DNA from: Geodermatophilus obscurus | Lineage (GTDB): Bacteria; Actinomycetota; Actinomycetes; Mycobacteriales; Geodermatophilaceae | DNA length: 64,000 bases | NCBI RefSeq assembly: GCF_900115395.1 | Contig: NZ_FOWE01000007.1 | Location: forward strand, 124,001 to 188,000 | Direction of reading: 5' to 3' | Part shown: piece after piece, positions 10,553-20,460 of the stretch | How positions within the stretch are numbered: position 1 is the stretch's first letter | How the letters are laid out: each line of letters starts with the position of its first letter | The notes under the pieces: model-generated | Told to the model about the DNA's origin: nothing | The model's database searches: none | The model's input: only the letters and a program-made list of their open reading frames with translations | Program-made: the position numbers and the translations under genes

Positions 10553-11944
10553 ATGAGGCATGTCCTGCGCCGTGCAGTTGCCGCGGCAGCGGTGGGCAGC
10601 GTGCTGCTCACCGGTTGTGCGAGCACCGTCTCCGGCATCGCGTCGCGGGGCGCCAGCGTGCCCGAGGACGTCCCCGCCGACGAGTTCCCGATCACCGGTG
10701 CCGCGGACAACGAGACCGACCGGCTCGCCCGCAACGCGCTGGCCGACCTGGACACCTTCTGGTCGCAGGCCTACCCCGAGTACTTCGGCGAGGAGTACCA
10801 GCCGCTCGCCGGCGGCTACTTCTCCGTCGACTCCACCGCCATCGACGAGTCGGCCTACCCGGAGCACGGCATCGGCTGCGACCGCGCGCCCACCGACCCC
10901 GAGGAGGTGGCGAACAACGCGCACTACGACCCCAACTGCGACGTCGTCGCCTACGACCGCGCGCTGCTCGAGCAGCTCAGCGCGGAGAACGGCCCCTACC
11001 TCGGTCCCGCGGTCATGGCGCACGAGATCGGTCACGCGATGCAGAACCGGTTCGGCTACGCCGACTCGGCGATCATCGTCGAGACGCAGGCCGACTGCCT
11101 GGCCGGCGCGTTCACCCGCTGGGTGGTCGACGGCAACGCCGAGCACGTCTCCCTCCGCGTGGCCGAGCTCGACCAGGTGGTGCTCGGGTTCATCGGCCTG
11201 AGCGACCCGGTCGGTTTCGACCCCGACGACCAGCGCGCCCACGGCTCCGGCTTCGACCGGATGTCGGGCTTCTTCGCCGGCTACGAGGGCGGCGTCGGCA
11301 GCTGCCGCGACGAGTTCACCGAGGACCGGCTGTTCACCGCCACCGAGTTCACCACCCAGGACGACCTGGACAACGAGGGGAACGCCCCCTACGACGAGAT
11401 CGGGGGGATCATCGGCACGACCCTCCCGGCGTTCTACGAGTCGGTGTTCCCCGGCCTCGGCGAGCAGTTCACCGCGCCGGAGGTGGAGTCCTTCGACGGC
11501 ACCGCGCCGGCGTGCGGCGACATGGGCGCCGAGGACCGGGACCTCGGCTACTGCGAGGCCGACGGCACCGTCTACGTCGACGAGTCCGACCTGCTGGCCC
11601 CGGCCTACGAGCAGATCGGCGACTTCGCCGTCGCCACCGCCGTCTCCCTGGCCTACGCGCAGGCCGCCCGCGCCCAGCTCGGCCTGTCCATCGACGACGC
11701 CGCGGCGGTGGACTCCGCGGTCTGCCTGACCGGCTGGTACGCGGGCCGGTTCTGGACCGGCGACTACCAGGCCCAGGACATCACCATCTCCCCCGGCGAC
11801 GTCGACGAGGCGGCCGTCTTCCTGCTCACCTACGGCCAGACCGAGGGCGTCTTCCCCAACACCGACCTGTCGGGCTTCGAGATGGTCGACGCCTTCCGCG
11901 ACGGCTTCCTCAACGGCGGCGCCGGTTGCGAGATCGGCCTCTGA
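10553..11944 (+). CDS. Lipoprotein neutral zinc metallopeptidase, copy 1
   Basis: Probable secreted, lipid-anchored zinc peptidase of the YpfJ/neutral zinc metallopeptidase type. The 463-residue product begins with a basic and hydrophobic signal segment ending in a lipobox (LLTGC, Cys about 22). The zinc site is visible as HEIGH at 157-161 (VMAHEIGHAMQ) with a third-ligand candidate Glu177 in ETQADCLAGAF. The C-terminal part holds several paired Cys and an FLLTYGQ segment shared with the next gene. An AGAAGGA-like ribosome site lies about 13 nt before the ATG. Substrate unknown. A paralogue follows immediately; each gene has its own upstream hairpin. Confidence 0.85.
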   Translation: MRHVLRRAVAAAAVGSVLLTGCASTVSGIASRGASVPEDVPADEFPITGAADNETDRLARNALADLDTFWSQAYPEYFGEEYQPLAGGYFSVDSTAIDESAYPEHGIGCDRAPTDPEEVANNAHYDPNCDVVAYDRALLEQLSAENGPYLGPAVMAHEIGHAMQNRFGYADSAIIVETQADCLAGAFTRWVVDGNAEHVSLRVAELDQVVLGFIGLSDPVGFDPDDQRAHGSGFDRMSGFFAGYEGGVGSCRDEFTEDRLFTATEFTTQDDLDNEGNAPYDEIGGIIGTTLPAFYESVFPGLGEQFTAPEVESFDGTAPACGDMGAEDRDLGYCEADGTVYVDESDLLAPAYEQIGDFAVATAVSLAYAQAARAQLGLSIDDAAAVDSAVCLTGWYAGRFWTGDYQAQDITISPGDVDEAAVFLLTYGQTEGVFPNTDLSGFEMVDAFRDGFLNGGAGCEIGL

Positions 11945-11961
11945 CCCCTGGCGGCTGCCGC

Positions 11962-11993
11962 ACGGCGCCCGTCGCCCCTGTGACGGGCGCCGT
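11962..11993 (+). terminator. Hairpin terminator between the two peptidase genes
   Basis: Perfect 12-bp stem ACGGCGCCCGTC / GACGGGCGCCGT with an 8-nt loop, 17 nt after the stop of the first peptidase. The same 12-mer forms part of the stem downstream of rpmE. Confidence 0.75.
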
Positions 11994-12031
11994 CCGCGTT
12001 CGGGTCGTGCTCCGCCGGGTAGGGGGCGGCG

Positions 12032-13432
12032 GTGAGCTCCTCCGCCCGCGACCGGGGCGTCCTCGCCGCGCTGCTGACCCTCGCCGTCCTCGTCACGTCG
12101 GGGTGCTCCTACGTCGTCATCGGCGAGGCCCGCTCGCAGGGCATGCCGACCGAGTCGGTCGACGACGGGACGCTGACCGTCGTCGGCGCCACCGACGGGC
12201 CGATCGACACCCTGGCCCGCAACGCGCTCGCCGACCTGGAGACGTACTGGTCGGCCACCTTCCCCGACGTCTACGGCCAGGCGTTCCAGCCGCTGACCGG
12301 CGGCTACTTCAGCGTCGACCCGAACGACGTCGACCCCTCGCTCTACCCGGAGGGCATCGGCTGCGGCACCGATCCGCGGGAGCTGGAGAACAACGCCTTC
12401 TACTGCTCGGCTCAGGGCGCGCCCAACTCCGACTCGATCAGCTACGACCGCGCCTTCCTCGGTGAGCTGGCCGCCGAGTACGGCGAGGTCCTGCCGCAGC
12501 TGGTGATGGCGCACGAGTTCGGCCACGCGGTGCAGGGCCGGGTCGGCTACCCGGAGGCCTCGATCGCCACCGAGACCCAGGCTGACTGCCTGGCCGGCGC
12601 GTGGACGGCGTGGGTGGCCGAGGGCAACGGCGACTACGCCACCATCGACACCGCCGACCTCGACCAACTGCTGCGCGGCTACTTCCTGCTGCGCGACCCG
12701 GTGGGCACCGGCACCGGTGAGCAGCAGGCCCACGGCTCCTACTTCGACCGCGTCTCGGCCTTCCAGGAGGGCTTCGACGACGGCCCGACGGCGTGCCGCG
12801 ACAACTACGGCCCCGGCCGCGTCTTCACCCAGGGCGAGTTCACCAGCGACGAGGACTTCGCCAGCGGCGGCAACGCGCCCTTCACCGACACGACCGAGAC
12901 GATCCTCCCCAACTCGCTGTCGGAGTTCTGGGGCCGGGCGTTCACCGAGGTGCTCGACGCCGAGTTCACCGAGCCGCAGCTCGACAGCACCTCCGGCGCC
13001 CCGGACTGCGCCGCCGACGCCGTCGCGCTGGTCTACTGCGCCGACGGCGGGGACGGCGCCGGGCTGGTCGCCTACGACACGGGCTTCGCCGAGCAGGCCT
13101 ACGACGAGTTCGGCGACTACGCCGTCGTCACGGGCGTGGCCATCCCCTACGCGCTGGCCGCCCGCGAGCAGCTGGGCCTGTCCACCGACGACACCGAGGC
13201 CCTGCAGTCGGCGGTGTGCCTCACCGGCTGGTACTCCGCGCAGGTCTACAACGGCGAGCTGGAGTCGGTGACGATCTCCCCCGGCGACATCGACGAGAGC
13301 GTGCAGTTCCTGCTCACCTACGGCAACGACCCCGACGTGCTCGCCGACGTCGAGCTGACGGGGTTCCAGCTGGTCGACCTGTTCCGGGCCGGCTTCCTCA
13401 ACGGCGCCGAGCCCTGCGACGTCGGCGTCTAG
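12032..13432 (+). CDS. Lipoprotein neutral zinc metallopeptidase, copy 2
   Basis: Paralogue of the preceding gene, 466 residues, aligning along the whole length by eye. A GTG start at 12032 gives an N-terminus with a hydrophobic signal segment and lipobox VTSGC. Zinc ligands are HEFGH at 161-165 (MAHEFGHAVQGRVGY) and Glu181 in ETQADCLAGAW. Shared landmarks include GGYFSVDP, the mid-protein Cys pairs and the C-terminal FLLTYG...GFLNGAEPC. The pair looks like a local duplication. Convergent with the thioredoxin gene, 15 nt away. Start choice is moderate because the ribosome site is only GGGGGCGGC. Confidence 0.83.
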   Translation: MSSSARDRGVLAALLTLAVLVTSGCSYVVIGEARSQGMPTESVDDGTLTVVGATDGPIDTLARNALADLETYWSATFPDVYGQAFQPLTGGYFSVDPNDVDPSLYPEGIGCGTDPRELENNAFYCSAQGAPNSDSISYDRAFLGELAAEYGEVLPQLVMAHEFGHAVQGRVGYPEASIATETQADCLAGAWTAWVAEGNGDYATIDTADLDQLLRGYFLLRDPVGTGTGEQQAHGSYFDRVSAFQEGFDDGPTACRDNYGPGRVFTQGEFTSDEDFASGGNAPFTDTTETILPNSLSEFWGRAFTEVLDAEFTEPQLDSTSGAPDCAADAVALVYCADGGDGAGLVAYDTGFAEQAYDEFGDYAVVTGVAIPYALAAREQLGLSTDDTEALQSAVCLTGWYSAQVYNGELESVTISPGDIDESVQFLLTYGNDPDVLADVELTGFQLVDLFRAGFLNGAEPCDVGV

Positions 13433-13447
13433 ACGGGGATCCCGTCC

Positions 13448-14416
13448 TCAGAAGAGGGCGGCCATCAGCTGGCGGCGGGCCGCGATCACCCGCGGGTCCT
13501 CGCCGCCGACGACCTCGAAGAGCCCGACGAGGTGCTGGCGCGCCTGGTCACGGTCCTCGCCGGACGTCCGCCGGACGACGTCGACCAGGCGGGTGAAGGC
13601 GCCCTCGACGTCGCCGGTGCCGAGCTGGAAGTCCGCGGCGCGGGTCTGCGCGGCGACGTCGTCGGGGGCGGCGTCGGCGCGGGCGAGCGCGTCGGGACCG
13701 GCGGCGTCGGCGCGGCGGAAGAGCTGCACCTGCCGCAGCGCCAGGCCGGCGACCGGGTGGTCGGGCTCGGCGTCGACGATGGCCTGGTAGGCGGCCTCGG
13801 CAGCCTCGAGGTCACCACGCTCCAGCGCCGCCTCCGCGGCGTCGAGCCGGGGGTCCTCCAGGCCGTCGTCCCCGGCGGGCTCCTCGCCCGGGACCGCGCC
13901 GCCGGTCGTGGCGCGCACCAGCTCGGTGACGAACTGGCGGGCCTGCTCCTCGGGGATGGCGCCGGTGAACTCGGCGACGAGCTGGCCCTGCCACACGGCC
14001 TTCACCGCCGGGATGCCCTGGACCCGCAGGCCCTGGGCGAGCGCGGGGTTGGCGTCGACGTCGACCTTGGCCAGCACCCAGGAGCCGCCGCCCTCGGCGG
14101 CCAGCCGCTCGAGCACGGGGGAGAGCTGCTTGCACGGCCCGCACCACTCGGCCCACAGGTCGAGCACGACCGGCACCTGGAAGGAGCGGTCGAGGACCTC
14201 GGTCTGGAACGTGGCCTCGGTGACGTCCACGACCGCCGACCCGGGGGCGCCGGCGGGGACGGCCGCACTCGGCGGCGGGGCGGCCTGGGCCCGCGCGGCG
14301 GCCTCGTTGCGCGCCTTGACGGCGGCGAGGTCGACCGCACCGGCGAGGGAGGCGGCCAGCTGGGCCTGCTGGGCCTGTGCGCGCGGGTCGGGGCGTCCGG
14401 GACGGGTGGGCTGCAT
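13448..14416 (-). CDS. Thioredoxin-domain protein with TPR-like C-terminus (YbbN/CnoX type)
   Basis: Predicted cytosolic redox co-chaperone of 322 residues. After a Gln/Ala-rich leader (1-60) comes a thioredoxin fold with [31 protein letters not shown] and [11 protein letters not shown], so the CXXC is intact, unlike E. coli CnoX. Residues about 190-322 are helical repeats ([18 protein letters not shown]) of the TPR-20 kind. M. tuberculosis Rv1324 holds the equivalent position next to the glg genes. The ATG at 14416 ([14 protein letters not shown]) is preferred to an upstream extension from 14500 that runs into marR. It probably shares a transcript with marR, 34 nt upstream. Confidence 0.88.
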   Translation of the reverse strand: MQPTRPGRPDPRAQAQQAQLAASLAGAVDLAAVKARNEAAARAQAAPPPSAAVPAGAPGSAVVDVTEATFQTEVLDRSFQVPVVLDLWAEWCGPCKQLSPVLERLAAEGGGSWVLAKVDVDANPALAQGLRVQGIPAVKAVWQGQLVAEFTGAIPEEQARQFVTELVRATTGGAVPGEEPAGDDGLEDPRLDAAEAALERGDLEAAEAAYQAIVDAEPDHPVAGLALRQVQLFRRADAAGPDALARADAAPDDVAAQTRAADFQLGTGDVEGAFTRLVDVVRRTSGEDRDQARQHLVGLFEVVGGEDPRVIAARRQLMAALF

Positions 14417-14450
14417 GCCCCCATGATCCCACCGGCCCGATCGGGCGGTG

Positions 14451-14984
14451 TCAGCCCTCGGCGGACGGGGCGGGGTCGACCCCGGCGACGTCGCCGGCAC
14501 CCAGCCTGACCCGCCGCAGGACCTCGAAGAGCGTCTCCTGCTCGGCCGCGGGCAGCTCGCCGAGGCCGAAGTCGAGTGCGGTGAGCTCCCCGGTGGCGAC
14601 CTCGACCACCGCGCGTCCGCGCTCGGTGATGCCGGCCAGCACGCCGCGGCCGTCGGCGGGGTTGGGCCGGCGGTCGACGAAGCCGGCCGCGACCAGCCGG
14701 TCGATCGCGTTGGTGACGCTCGTGGGGTGCACCATCAGCCGGCTGCCGATCACCTTCAGCGGCAGCTGCCCGGTGCGGCTGAAGGTGAGCAGGACGAGCA
14801 CCTCGTAGCGGGCGAAGGTCAGCCCGTGCGGGCGCAGCACCTCGTCGAAGCGGGCGAGCAGGATCTGCTGGACCCGGAACACCGACGTCGCCGCGCGCAT
14901 CGCCGCGGCCGGACCGAAGCGCTGCTCCCAGGTCTCCCCCGCGCGCTCGATCGGGTCGAACGGCAGCCCCAGCGCCCGGACCAT
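14451..14984 (-). CDS. MarR-family transcriptional regulator
   Basis: Winged-helix regulator of 177 residues. The N-terminal dimerisation helix contains [11 protein letters not shown]. The recognition region reads [20 protein letters not shown] and the wing [21 protein letters not shown], a standard MarR layout. Ligand and targets unknown. Two starts are possible; the ATG at 14984 is chosen because a TAGCGT hexamer lies 7 nt upstream, and the overlapping GGAGGT could alternatively serve as a ribosome site. It is upstream of the thioredoxin gene and divergent from the DUF559 gene. Confidence 0.88.
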   Translation of the reverse strand: MVRALGLPFDPIERAGETWEQRFGPAAAMRAATSVFRVQQILLARFDEVLRPHGLTFARYEVLVLLTFSRTGQLPLKVIGSRLMVHPTSVTNAIDRLVAAGFVDRRPNPADGRGVLAGITERGRAVVEVATGELTALDFGLGELPAAEQETLFEVLRRVRLGAGDVAGVDPAPSAEG

Positions 14985-14991
14985 GGGGCCG

Positions 14992-14997
14992 ACGCTA
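14992..14997 (-). promoter_or_regulatory. Putative -10 element of marR (leaderless)
   Basis: TAGCGT on the minus strand, 7 nt before the ATG at 14984, the same hexamer and spacing as upstream of glgE. Confidence 0.35.
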
Positions 14998-15134
14998 CCT
15001 CCCACGTGATCCACCACCTCGCCGAGAGGCGTCCCAACGCGGTCTCTGGACCACGGTCACCGCGGCGGCGCGCATCTCGCTGGACCTGTGGACGGCGCGA
15101 GCGGGGCGCCCGACTCGCGGCAGCATCCCGGCTC

Positions 15135-16022
15135 GTGCCGCCCAGCCCACACCGCCCGCCCGAGCTGACCGGGCGGGCGTTCCGCGGGTCAGCGGTCGTG
15201 CGCGCAGGCCTCCTGACGCCGGCCCAGCTCCGATCGTCGGCGTGGCGCCAGCTGTACCCCGACGTGTACGCGTGCACGACCCTGGACGTCGACCACGCGG
15301 CCCGGGCGCAGGCCGTGGCGCGGCTCCTCCTGCCCGACGCCGTCGTGATCGGACGCAGCGCCGCCGTCCTCTGGGGCGTGGTCCTGGCCGGTGCCGCGGA
15401 GCCGGTGTCCTGCAGCGTGTCGCCGTCGTGCCGTGCCGATGCACTCGACAGGGTGGTGCTCACCCGCAGGAGGCTGACGGCCGGCGAGGTGACGAGGCGC
15501 GGCTCCACCCAGGTGACCACGCCCCTGCGCACCGCGCTGGACCTGTGCCGCGGCCGCCCGCTCGACGACGCGGTCGTCGACCTCGACCGGTTCCTCGCCC
15601 ACGGGCTCGTCGACCTGGCCTCGGTGCGCTCCGCCGCCCGCGGCCTGACCGGGCGCGACTGCCGCCACGTCCGGTCGGTCGCCGCGCTCGCCGACGGCCT
15701 GGCCGGCTCACCGCAGGAGACCCGGCTGCGCCTGCTGCTGGCCCGGGCCGGACTCCCGGCTCCGGTGGCGCAGTTCATCGTCCGCGACGGCGCCCGGTTC
15801 GTGGCCCGGGTCGACTTCGCCTGGCCCGAGCACCGACTGGCGCTCGAGTACGACGGCGCCTGGCACGGCGGGACGGCACAGTTCCGCGCCGACCGGGCCC
15901 GGCTCAACGCGGTCGCGTCCGCCGGGTGGCGCACCGTGTTCGCGACCGCGGTGGACCTCCGGCGCCCCGCCGGCCTGCTCGACCTGCTACGGCGACACAT
16001 GGCCGCGCGGACATCCGCCTGA
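15135..16022 (+). CDS. DUF559 / Vsr-like endonuclease-fold protein with AbiEi-like N-terminus
   Basis: A 295-residue protein of a family that is multi-copy in actinobacteria. The N-terminal part has the AbiEi-like winged-helix pattern (LTPAQLRSSAWRQLYPDVYAC, then RSAAVLWGV). The C-terminal 90 residues have the restriction-like core RVDFAWPEHRLALEYDG followed by a conserved His (DGAWHG), giving a D-(x)n-E pattern. Biological role is not established; housekeeping or defence functions have been proposed for related domains. The GTG at 15135 is the best start consistent with family length. Divergent from marR, convergent with the FAD enzyme. Confidence 0.75.
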   Translation: MPPSPHRPPELTGRAFRGSAVVRAGLLTPAQLRSSAWRQLYPDVYACTTLDVDHAARAQAVARLLLPDAVVIGRSAAVLWGVVLAGAAEPVSCSVSPSCRADALDRVVLTRRRLTAGEVTRRGSTQVTTPLRTALDLCRGRPLDDAVVDLDRFLAHGLVDLASVRSAARGLTGRDCRHVRSVAALADGLAGSPQETRLRLLLARAGLPAPVAQFIVRDGARFVARVDFAWPEHRLALEYDGAWHGGTAQFRADRARLNAVASAGWRTVFATAVDLRRPAGLLDLLRRHMAARTSA

Positions 16023-16024
16023 CC

Positions 16025-16049
16025 GAGGTCACCCGGCGTGGGTGACCTC
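16025..16049. terminator. Bidirectional hairpin between convergent genes
   Basis: Perfect 10-bp stem GAGGTCACCC / GGGTGACCTC with a 5-nt loop lies between the DUF559 stop and the FAD-oxidoreductase stop, so it can serve both strands. Confidence 0.6.
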
Positions 16050-16078
16050 CACGAGCCGCATCTCGACGCCTGCAGGTC

Positions 16079-17545
16079 TCAGACGGCGGGACGCAGGCGG
16101 GGCACCTCGCGGACGCCGAACACCTCGCGCAGCGCCACGCGCGCGGCGTTGTCACCGCACGCACCGTGCACCGCGGGACCGGGCGGGGTGGCCGCCGAGG
16201 CCAGGTACACGCCGTCGACCGGGGTCTTGTACGTGTTCCAGCGCGGCACCGGGCGGAAGAGCATCTGCTGCAGCGACGCCTCGCCGTTGGAGATGTCCCC
16301 GCCGATGTGGTTGGGGTTCCACGCCTCCATCGCCGGCGCGTTCTTCACCGCCCGCTCGAGCACCGTGTCCCGGAAGCCGGGCGCGAACCGCTCGACCTGC
16401 GCCTCGATCGCCTCGGTCATGTCGACGTCGGACCCGTGCGGTACGTGCACGTACGCCCAGAACACGTGCCCGCCCTCCGGCGCCCGGGTCGGGTCGACGA
16501 CGGTCGGCTGGACGGCGAGCACGTAGGGACGGTCGGTGATGCGCCCGGCCGCCGACGCCGCCTCCCCGGCCATGGTCTCCTGCAGGCTGCCCGCGACGTG
16601 GATGGTGCCCGCCCGGCGCACCTCGGGGTGGGTCCAGGGCACCGGCTCGGACAGCACCCAGTCGATCTTGAACACCCCCGCACCGTGCTTGTACCGCGAC
16701 ACCCATCGCCGGTAGCCCTCGTGCACCCGGTCGCCGGCCATGTCCACGAACGCGCGCGGGGTGGTGTCGAGCAGCACCGCGGGGACGCCGTCGAACTCGC
16801 GCAGGTCGGTGACCCGGTGCCCGGTGACCACCTCGCCGCCCTGCTGCTCCAGCGCCCGGACCATCGCGTCGGCGAGGTTCTGCGAGCCGCCCTCGACCAG
16901 CGGCCAGCCCCGGTGGTGGGCCAGCATCCCGAGCACCATGCCGAGCCCGGCGGTCAGCGGCCGGCCGAGGTCGAGCATCCCGTGGGCGGCGGCGCCGGCG
17001 ATGAGCGCCTGCGCCTCGTCGGTGCCGAACCACCGGTGGACCAGCCAGCGCACGTTCGGCAGCGCGTTCAGCGCGAAGTGGGTGACGGCGCCGACGCTGC
17101 GGGTGGGCAGTCGGCGCAACCGGCTCATGAGGAAGAAGTCGATGACGTCCTGCGCGGACTCCACCAGCGGCCCGAACAGCCGCTGGTACGCCGCGGCGTC
17201 GGCCCCCAGGCCGGCGGCGGTCTCCTCCAGCGAGTGGTAGGACACCGCTGCCCGGCCGCCGTCGAGGGGGTGGGCGTAGGCCACCTCGGGGTGCACCAGC
17301 CGCACGCCGCGGCTGGGCAGGTCGAACTCGCGGAAGAAGGGGGCGGCCGCGGCCATTGGGTGCACGATCGAGCAGGTGTCGTGCCGGTAGCCCGGCCGCG
17401 TCAGCTCCTCGGTCCGCATCCCCCCGCCGGGCTTGTCGGCCGCCTCGACCACCTGCACCCGCAGGCCCGCGGCGGCCAGCCGGAGGGCTGCGGCCAGCCC
17501 GTTGGGTCCCGCTCCGACGACGACGGCGTCCGGCTTCCCGTTCAC
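16079..17545 (-). CDS. FAD-dependent oxidoreductase, phytoene-desaturase/NAD(P)-FAD family
   Basis: A 488-residue flavoprotein of the COG1233 group. The N-terminal Rossmann motif VVVGAGPNGLAAALRLAAAG is followed by the conserved acidic end of strand 2 (VVEAADKPGGGMRT). The C-terminal FAD-contact segment is VDGVYLASAATPPGPAVHG. It lacks carotenoid-gene neighbours such as crtB, so it is probably one of the widespread uncharacterised desaturase-like or PYROXD2-like proteins rather than a dedicated carotenoid enzyme. GTG start at 17545 (MNGKPDAVVVGAG); the longer open frame upstream overlaps meaB and is rejected. Confidence 0.85.
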   Translation of the reverse strand: MNGKPDAVVVGAGPNGLAAALRLAAAGLRVQVVEAADKPGGGMRTEELTRPGYRHDTCSIVHPMAAAAPFFREFDLPSRGVRLVHPEVAYAHPLDGGRAAVSYHSLEETAAGLGADAAAYQRLFGPLVESAQDVIDFFLMSRLRRLPTRSVGAVTHFALNALPNVRWLVHRWFGTDEAQALIAGAAAHGMLDLGRPLTAGLGMVLGMLAHHRGWPLVEGGSQNLADAMVRALEQQGGEVVTGHRVTDLREFDGVPAVLLDTTPRAFVDMAGDRVHEGYRRWVSRYKHGAGVFKIDWVLSEPVPWTHPEVRRAGTIHVAGSLQETMAGEAASAAGRITDRPYVLAVQPTVVDPTRAPEGGHVFWAYVHVPHGSDVDMTEAIEAQVERFAPGFRDTVLERAVKNAPAMEAWNPNHIGGDISNGEASLQQMLFRPVPRWNTYKTPVDGVYLASAATPPGPAVHGACGDNAARVALREVFGVREVPRLRPAV

Positions 17546-17582
17546 CCGGCCAGTGTCCCCGTGCGGGGTCGGGGCTGCGCGG

Positions 17583-18602
17583 TCACAGGGATGCCAGGAG
17601 ACGGTCGGCGGCGCGGTAGGGGTCGGTCCCCCCCGCCACCACCTCACCGGCCAGCGCCGCCAGCGCCGCCGAACCGCGGACCTCGCCGATCCGCGCGCGG
17701 AGCCCGGCCAGGGCGATCGCCTCGATCTCGCGGGCGGCCCGCTCCGCGCGGCGCCGGGCGCCCTCCCCCGACCCCGACAGCCACCGGCGGTGCGCCTCCA
17801 CCTCGGCGAGCACCCGGTCGACACCCTCGTCCCGCGCGGCCACGGTCCGCACGATCGGTGGCCGCCACGCGCCCGGCGCGGTGTGCCGGCCGCCGAGGGA
17901 CTGCGCGTAGCGCAGGTCGCGCACGGTGGCATCGGCGCCGTCGCGGTCGGCCTTGTTGACGACGAGCAGGTCGGCCACCTCGAGGATCCCGGCCTTGGCC
18001 GCCTGGATGCCGTCGCCCATCCCCGGCGCCACCAGCACCAGCGTGGTGTCGGCCAGCGCGGCGATCTCCAGCTCCGACTGCCCGACGCCGACGGTCTCGA
18101 CCAGCACGACGTCGCAGCCGGCCGCGTCGAGCACCCGCAGCGCCTGCGGGGTCGCCCACGCCAGGCCGCCGAGGTGCCCGCGCGAGGCCATCGACCGGAT
18201 GTAGACGCCGGGGTCGCCGGCGTGGTCCTGCATCCGCACCCGGTCGCCGAGCAGCGCCCCGCCGGAGAACGGCGACGACGGGTCGACGGCGAGCACGCCG
18301 ACCCGCCTGCCCGCGGCCCGCAGCGCGCGCACCAGCGCCGTCGTCGTCGTGGACTTGCCCACGCCGGGCGCCCCGGTCAGCCCCAGCACCTGGGCGTGCC
18401 CGGTGTGCGGCGCGAGCGCCGCGGCGACGTCGCGCAGCAGCGGGCTGGCGTCCTCGACCAGCGAGATCAGCCGGGCCACCGCGCGGGCCTCACCGTCGCG
18501 GGCGCGCGCCACCAGGTCGGGGACGTCGACGGCGCCGCGCCCCCGTCGCCCGCGGAGGGCGGCGGGGGCGCCGGTCCGGACCGCGACGTCCTCCGGGGTC
18601 AC
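17583..18602 (-). CDS. meaB: B12-mutase-associated GTPase chaperone (MeaB/ArgK family)
   Basis: G-protein chaperone that gates adenosylcobalamin loading and protects acyl-CoA mutases from inactivation. The 339-residue protein has P-loop [33 protein letters not shown], the switch region [10 protein letters not shown], and the guanine-specificity motif NKADRDGAD, all diagnostic of MeaB. The GTG start at 18602 overlaps the TGA of the thiolase gene (GTGA), so the two are likely translationally coupled. The client here could be the ethylmalonyl-CoA mutase encoded 15 kb away, or a methylmalonyl-CoA mutase elsewhere. Confidence 0.93.
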   Translation of the reverse strand: MTPEDVAVRTGAPAALRGRRGRGAVDVPDLVARARDGEARAVARLISLVEDASPLLRDVAAALAPHTGHAQVLGLTGAPGVGKSTTTTALVRALRAAGRRVGVLAVDPSSPFSGGALLGDRVRMQDHAGDPGVYIRSMASRGHLGGLAWATPQALRVLDAAGCDVVLVETVGVGQSELEIAALADTTLVLVAPGMGDGIQAAKAGILEVADLLVVNKADRDGADATVRDLRYAQSLGGRHTAPGAWRPPIVRTVAARDEGVDRVLAEVEAHRRWLSGSGEGARRRAERAAREIEAIALAGLRARIGEVRGSAALAALAGEVVAGGTDPYRAADRLLASL

Positions 18603-19789
18603 GCCTTCGCGGGCACGTGCAGGATCAGCGCGTCGCCCTGGCCGCCGCCGCCGCACAGCGCGGCAGCACCCACCCCGCCACCGCGGCGGCGCAGCTCCAG
18701 CGCGACATCCAGGACGACGCGGGCGCCGCTCATGCCGATCGGGTGGCCCAGGGCGATCGCCCCGCCGTTGGGGTTGACCTTCTCCGGGTCGATCCCCAGC
18801 TCCCGCGTCGAGACGAGGGCGACGGCGGCGAAGGCCTCGTTGAACTCGACCAGGTCGAGGTCCTTGGGGTCGATGCCCTCCCGCTCGCAGGCCTTCTCGA
18901 CCGCGCGCGACGGCTGGCTCTGCAGGGTGGCGTCCGGTCCGGCCACGACGCCGTGGGCGCCGATCTCGGCGATCGGGGTGATGCCCAGTTCCGCGGCCTT
19001 CCCGGCGCTCATCACCACGACCGCGCACGCGCCGTCGGAGATCTGCGAGGCCGTGCCGGCGGTGATCGTGCCGTCCTCGGCGAAGGCCGGCTTCAGCCGG
19101 GCCAACGTCTCGACCGTGGTGTCGGCGCGCACGCCCTCGTCCTCGCGGAACTCGACGGGGTCGCCCTTGCGCTGCGGGATGAGCACCGGGGTGATCGACT
19201 CGTCGAAGATGCCGTTCTTCCCGGCGCGGGCGGCCTTCTGGTGACTCTCCGCGGCGAAGGCGTCCTGCTCCTCGCGGGTGAGGCCGTACCGGCTGTTCGC
19301 GCGCTCGGTCAGCTCGCCCATGGCGACCTGGTCGAAGGTGTCCGACAGCCCGTCGTGCGCCATGGCGTCGACGAGCTTCGCGTCGCCGTACTTGGTGCCG
19401 GTGCGGGAGCTCGGCAGCAGGTGCGGGGCCTGGGTCATCGACTCCTGGCCGCCGGCGACGACGACGTCGAACTCACCGGCGCGGATGAGCTGGTCGGCCA
19501 TCGCGATGGCGCTCATGCCCGAGAGGCAGACCTTGTTGACGGTCATCGCCGGCACGGTCATCGGGATGCCGGCGGCCACGGCCGCGGGGCGGGCGGGGTT
19601 CTGGCCGGCGCCGGCCTGGAGCACCTGCCCCATGATCACGTAGTCGACCTGGTCGCCGGTGATGCCCGCCCGCTCCAGGGCGGCCTTGATGGCGATGCCG
19701 CCGAGGTCGGCCGCCGAGAAGTCCTTGAGCGAGCCGAGGAGCCGGCCCATGGGGGTCCGGGCGCCGCCGACGATGACCGAGCGGGACAT
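18599..19789 (-). CDS. Acetyl-CoA C-acetyltransferase (thiolase)
   Basis: Condenses two acetyl-CoA to acetoacetyl-CoA or performs the reverse thiolysis. The 396-residue protein has the nucleophilic Cys88 in [12 protein letters not shown], the NEAFA block ([11 protein letters not shown]), the His of [12 protein letters not shown] and the C-terminal CGGGGQGDA with the second Cys, i.e. a complete active site. GGAGG lies just before the ATG. It is first of a two-gene unit with meaB. Position matches M. tuberculosis fadA4 (Rv1323). In the present context it fits the first step of the crotonyl-CoA branch. Confidence 0.95.
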   Translation of the reverse strand: MSRSVIVGGARTPMGRLLGSLKDFSAADLGGIAIKAALERAGITGDQVDYVIMGQVLQAGAGQNPARPAAVAAGIPMTVPAMTVNKVCLSGMSAIAMADQLIRAGEFDVVVAGGQESMTQAPHLLPSSRTGTKYGDAKLVDAMAHDGLSDTFDQVAMGELTERANSRYGLTREEQDAFAAESHQKAARAGKNGIFDESITPVLIPQRKGDPVEFREDEGVRADTTVETLARLKPAFAEDGTITAGTASQISDGACAVVVMSAGKAAELGITPIAEIGAHGVVAGPDATLQSQPSRAVEKACEREGIDPKDLDLVEFNEAFAAVALVSTRELGIDPEKVNPNGGAIALGHPIGMSGARVVLDVALELRRRGGGVGAAALCGGGGQGDALILHVPAKA

Positions 19790-19958
19790 GCTGCCTCCAG
19801 GAACGCGTCGCCGACACCGGCGACCACGGGTCGGGCCGCGCGAGCGCAGCGCGGCGGTGTGGCCCGGCCAGGATAGATCGCCCGGGCGGGTGTGAGACCC
19901 GGCGTGATGCGTGCCACACGGAGGAGTCGTCTCAGACGTCTTGCGTCAAGATGGCCCG

Positions 19959-20411
19959 ATGACCGACGACGCCGTGGGCCTGCCGGCCGAGCTGTTCACC
20001 ACCGTCGACCACGTCGGGATCGCCGTCCCGGACCTCGACGAGGCGATCGCCTTCTACGCCCGGACCTTCGGCGTGCGCTCGGTGCACGAGGAGACCAACG
20101 AGGAGCAGGGCGTGCGCGAGGCGATGCTCGCCGTCGGCACCGGTGACACCCGCATCCAGCTTCTCGCGCCGCTCACGCCCGAGTCGACGATCGCGAAGTT
20201 CATCGGCCGGTCCGGCCCCGGCCTGCAGCAGCTGGCCTTCCGCGTCGAGGACGTCGAGGCCGCGGCCGCCACCCTGCGCGAGCGTGGCCTGCGCCTGCTC
20301 TACGACACCCCGAGGCGCGGGACGTCGGGCAGCCGCGTCAACTTCGTGCACCCCAAGGACGCCGGCGGCGTGCTCGTCGAGCTCGTCGAGCCCGCTCACA
20401 CCTCCTCCTGA
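19959..20411 (+). CDS. mce: Methylmalonyl-CoA / ethylmalonyl-CoA epimerase
   Basis: Interconverts the 2R and 2S epimers of methylmalonyl-CoA, and in ethylmalonyl-CoA pathway organisms also ethylmalonyl-CoA, using a divalent metal. The 150-residue glyoxalase-fold protein shows VDHVGIAVPDLDEAIAFY, IQLLAP, GLQQLAFRVEDVEAA and FVHPKDAGGVLVELVEP, giving His, Gln, His and Glu metal ligands. The ATG at 19959 (MTDDAVGLPAELF) is preferred over a start at 19911. Divergent from the thiolase gene and 121 nt upstream of ccr. Confidence 0.93.
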   Translation: MTDDAVGLPAELFTTVDHVGIAVPDLDEAIAFYARTFGVRSVHEETNEEQGVREAMLAVGTGDTRIQLLAPLTPESTIAKFIGRSGPGLQQLAFRVEDVEAAAATLRERGLRLLYDTPRRGTSGSRVNFVHPKDAGGVLVELVEPAHTSS

Positions 20412-20460
20412 CCCCCGGGGCCGGGCACGACACCCCCTCGGGACCGGCCTGCCCGCGCCT

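Noticed and set aside
14448-15134. Upstream extension of the DUF559 frame over marR
   Set aside because: The extension is antisense to marR and low complexity; the conserved protein begins near 15135.
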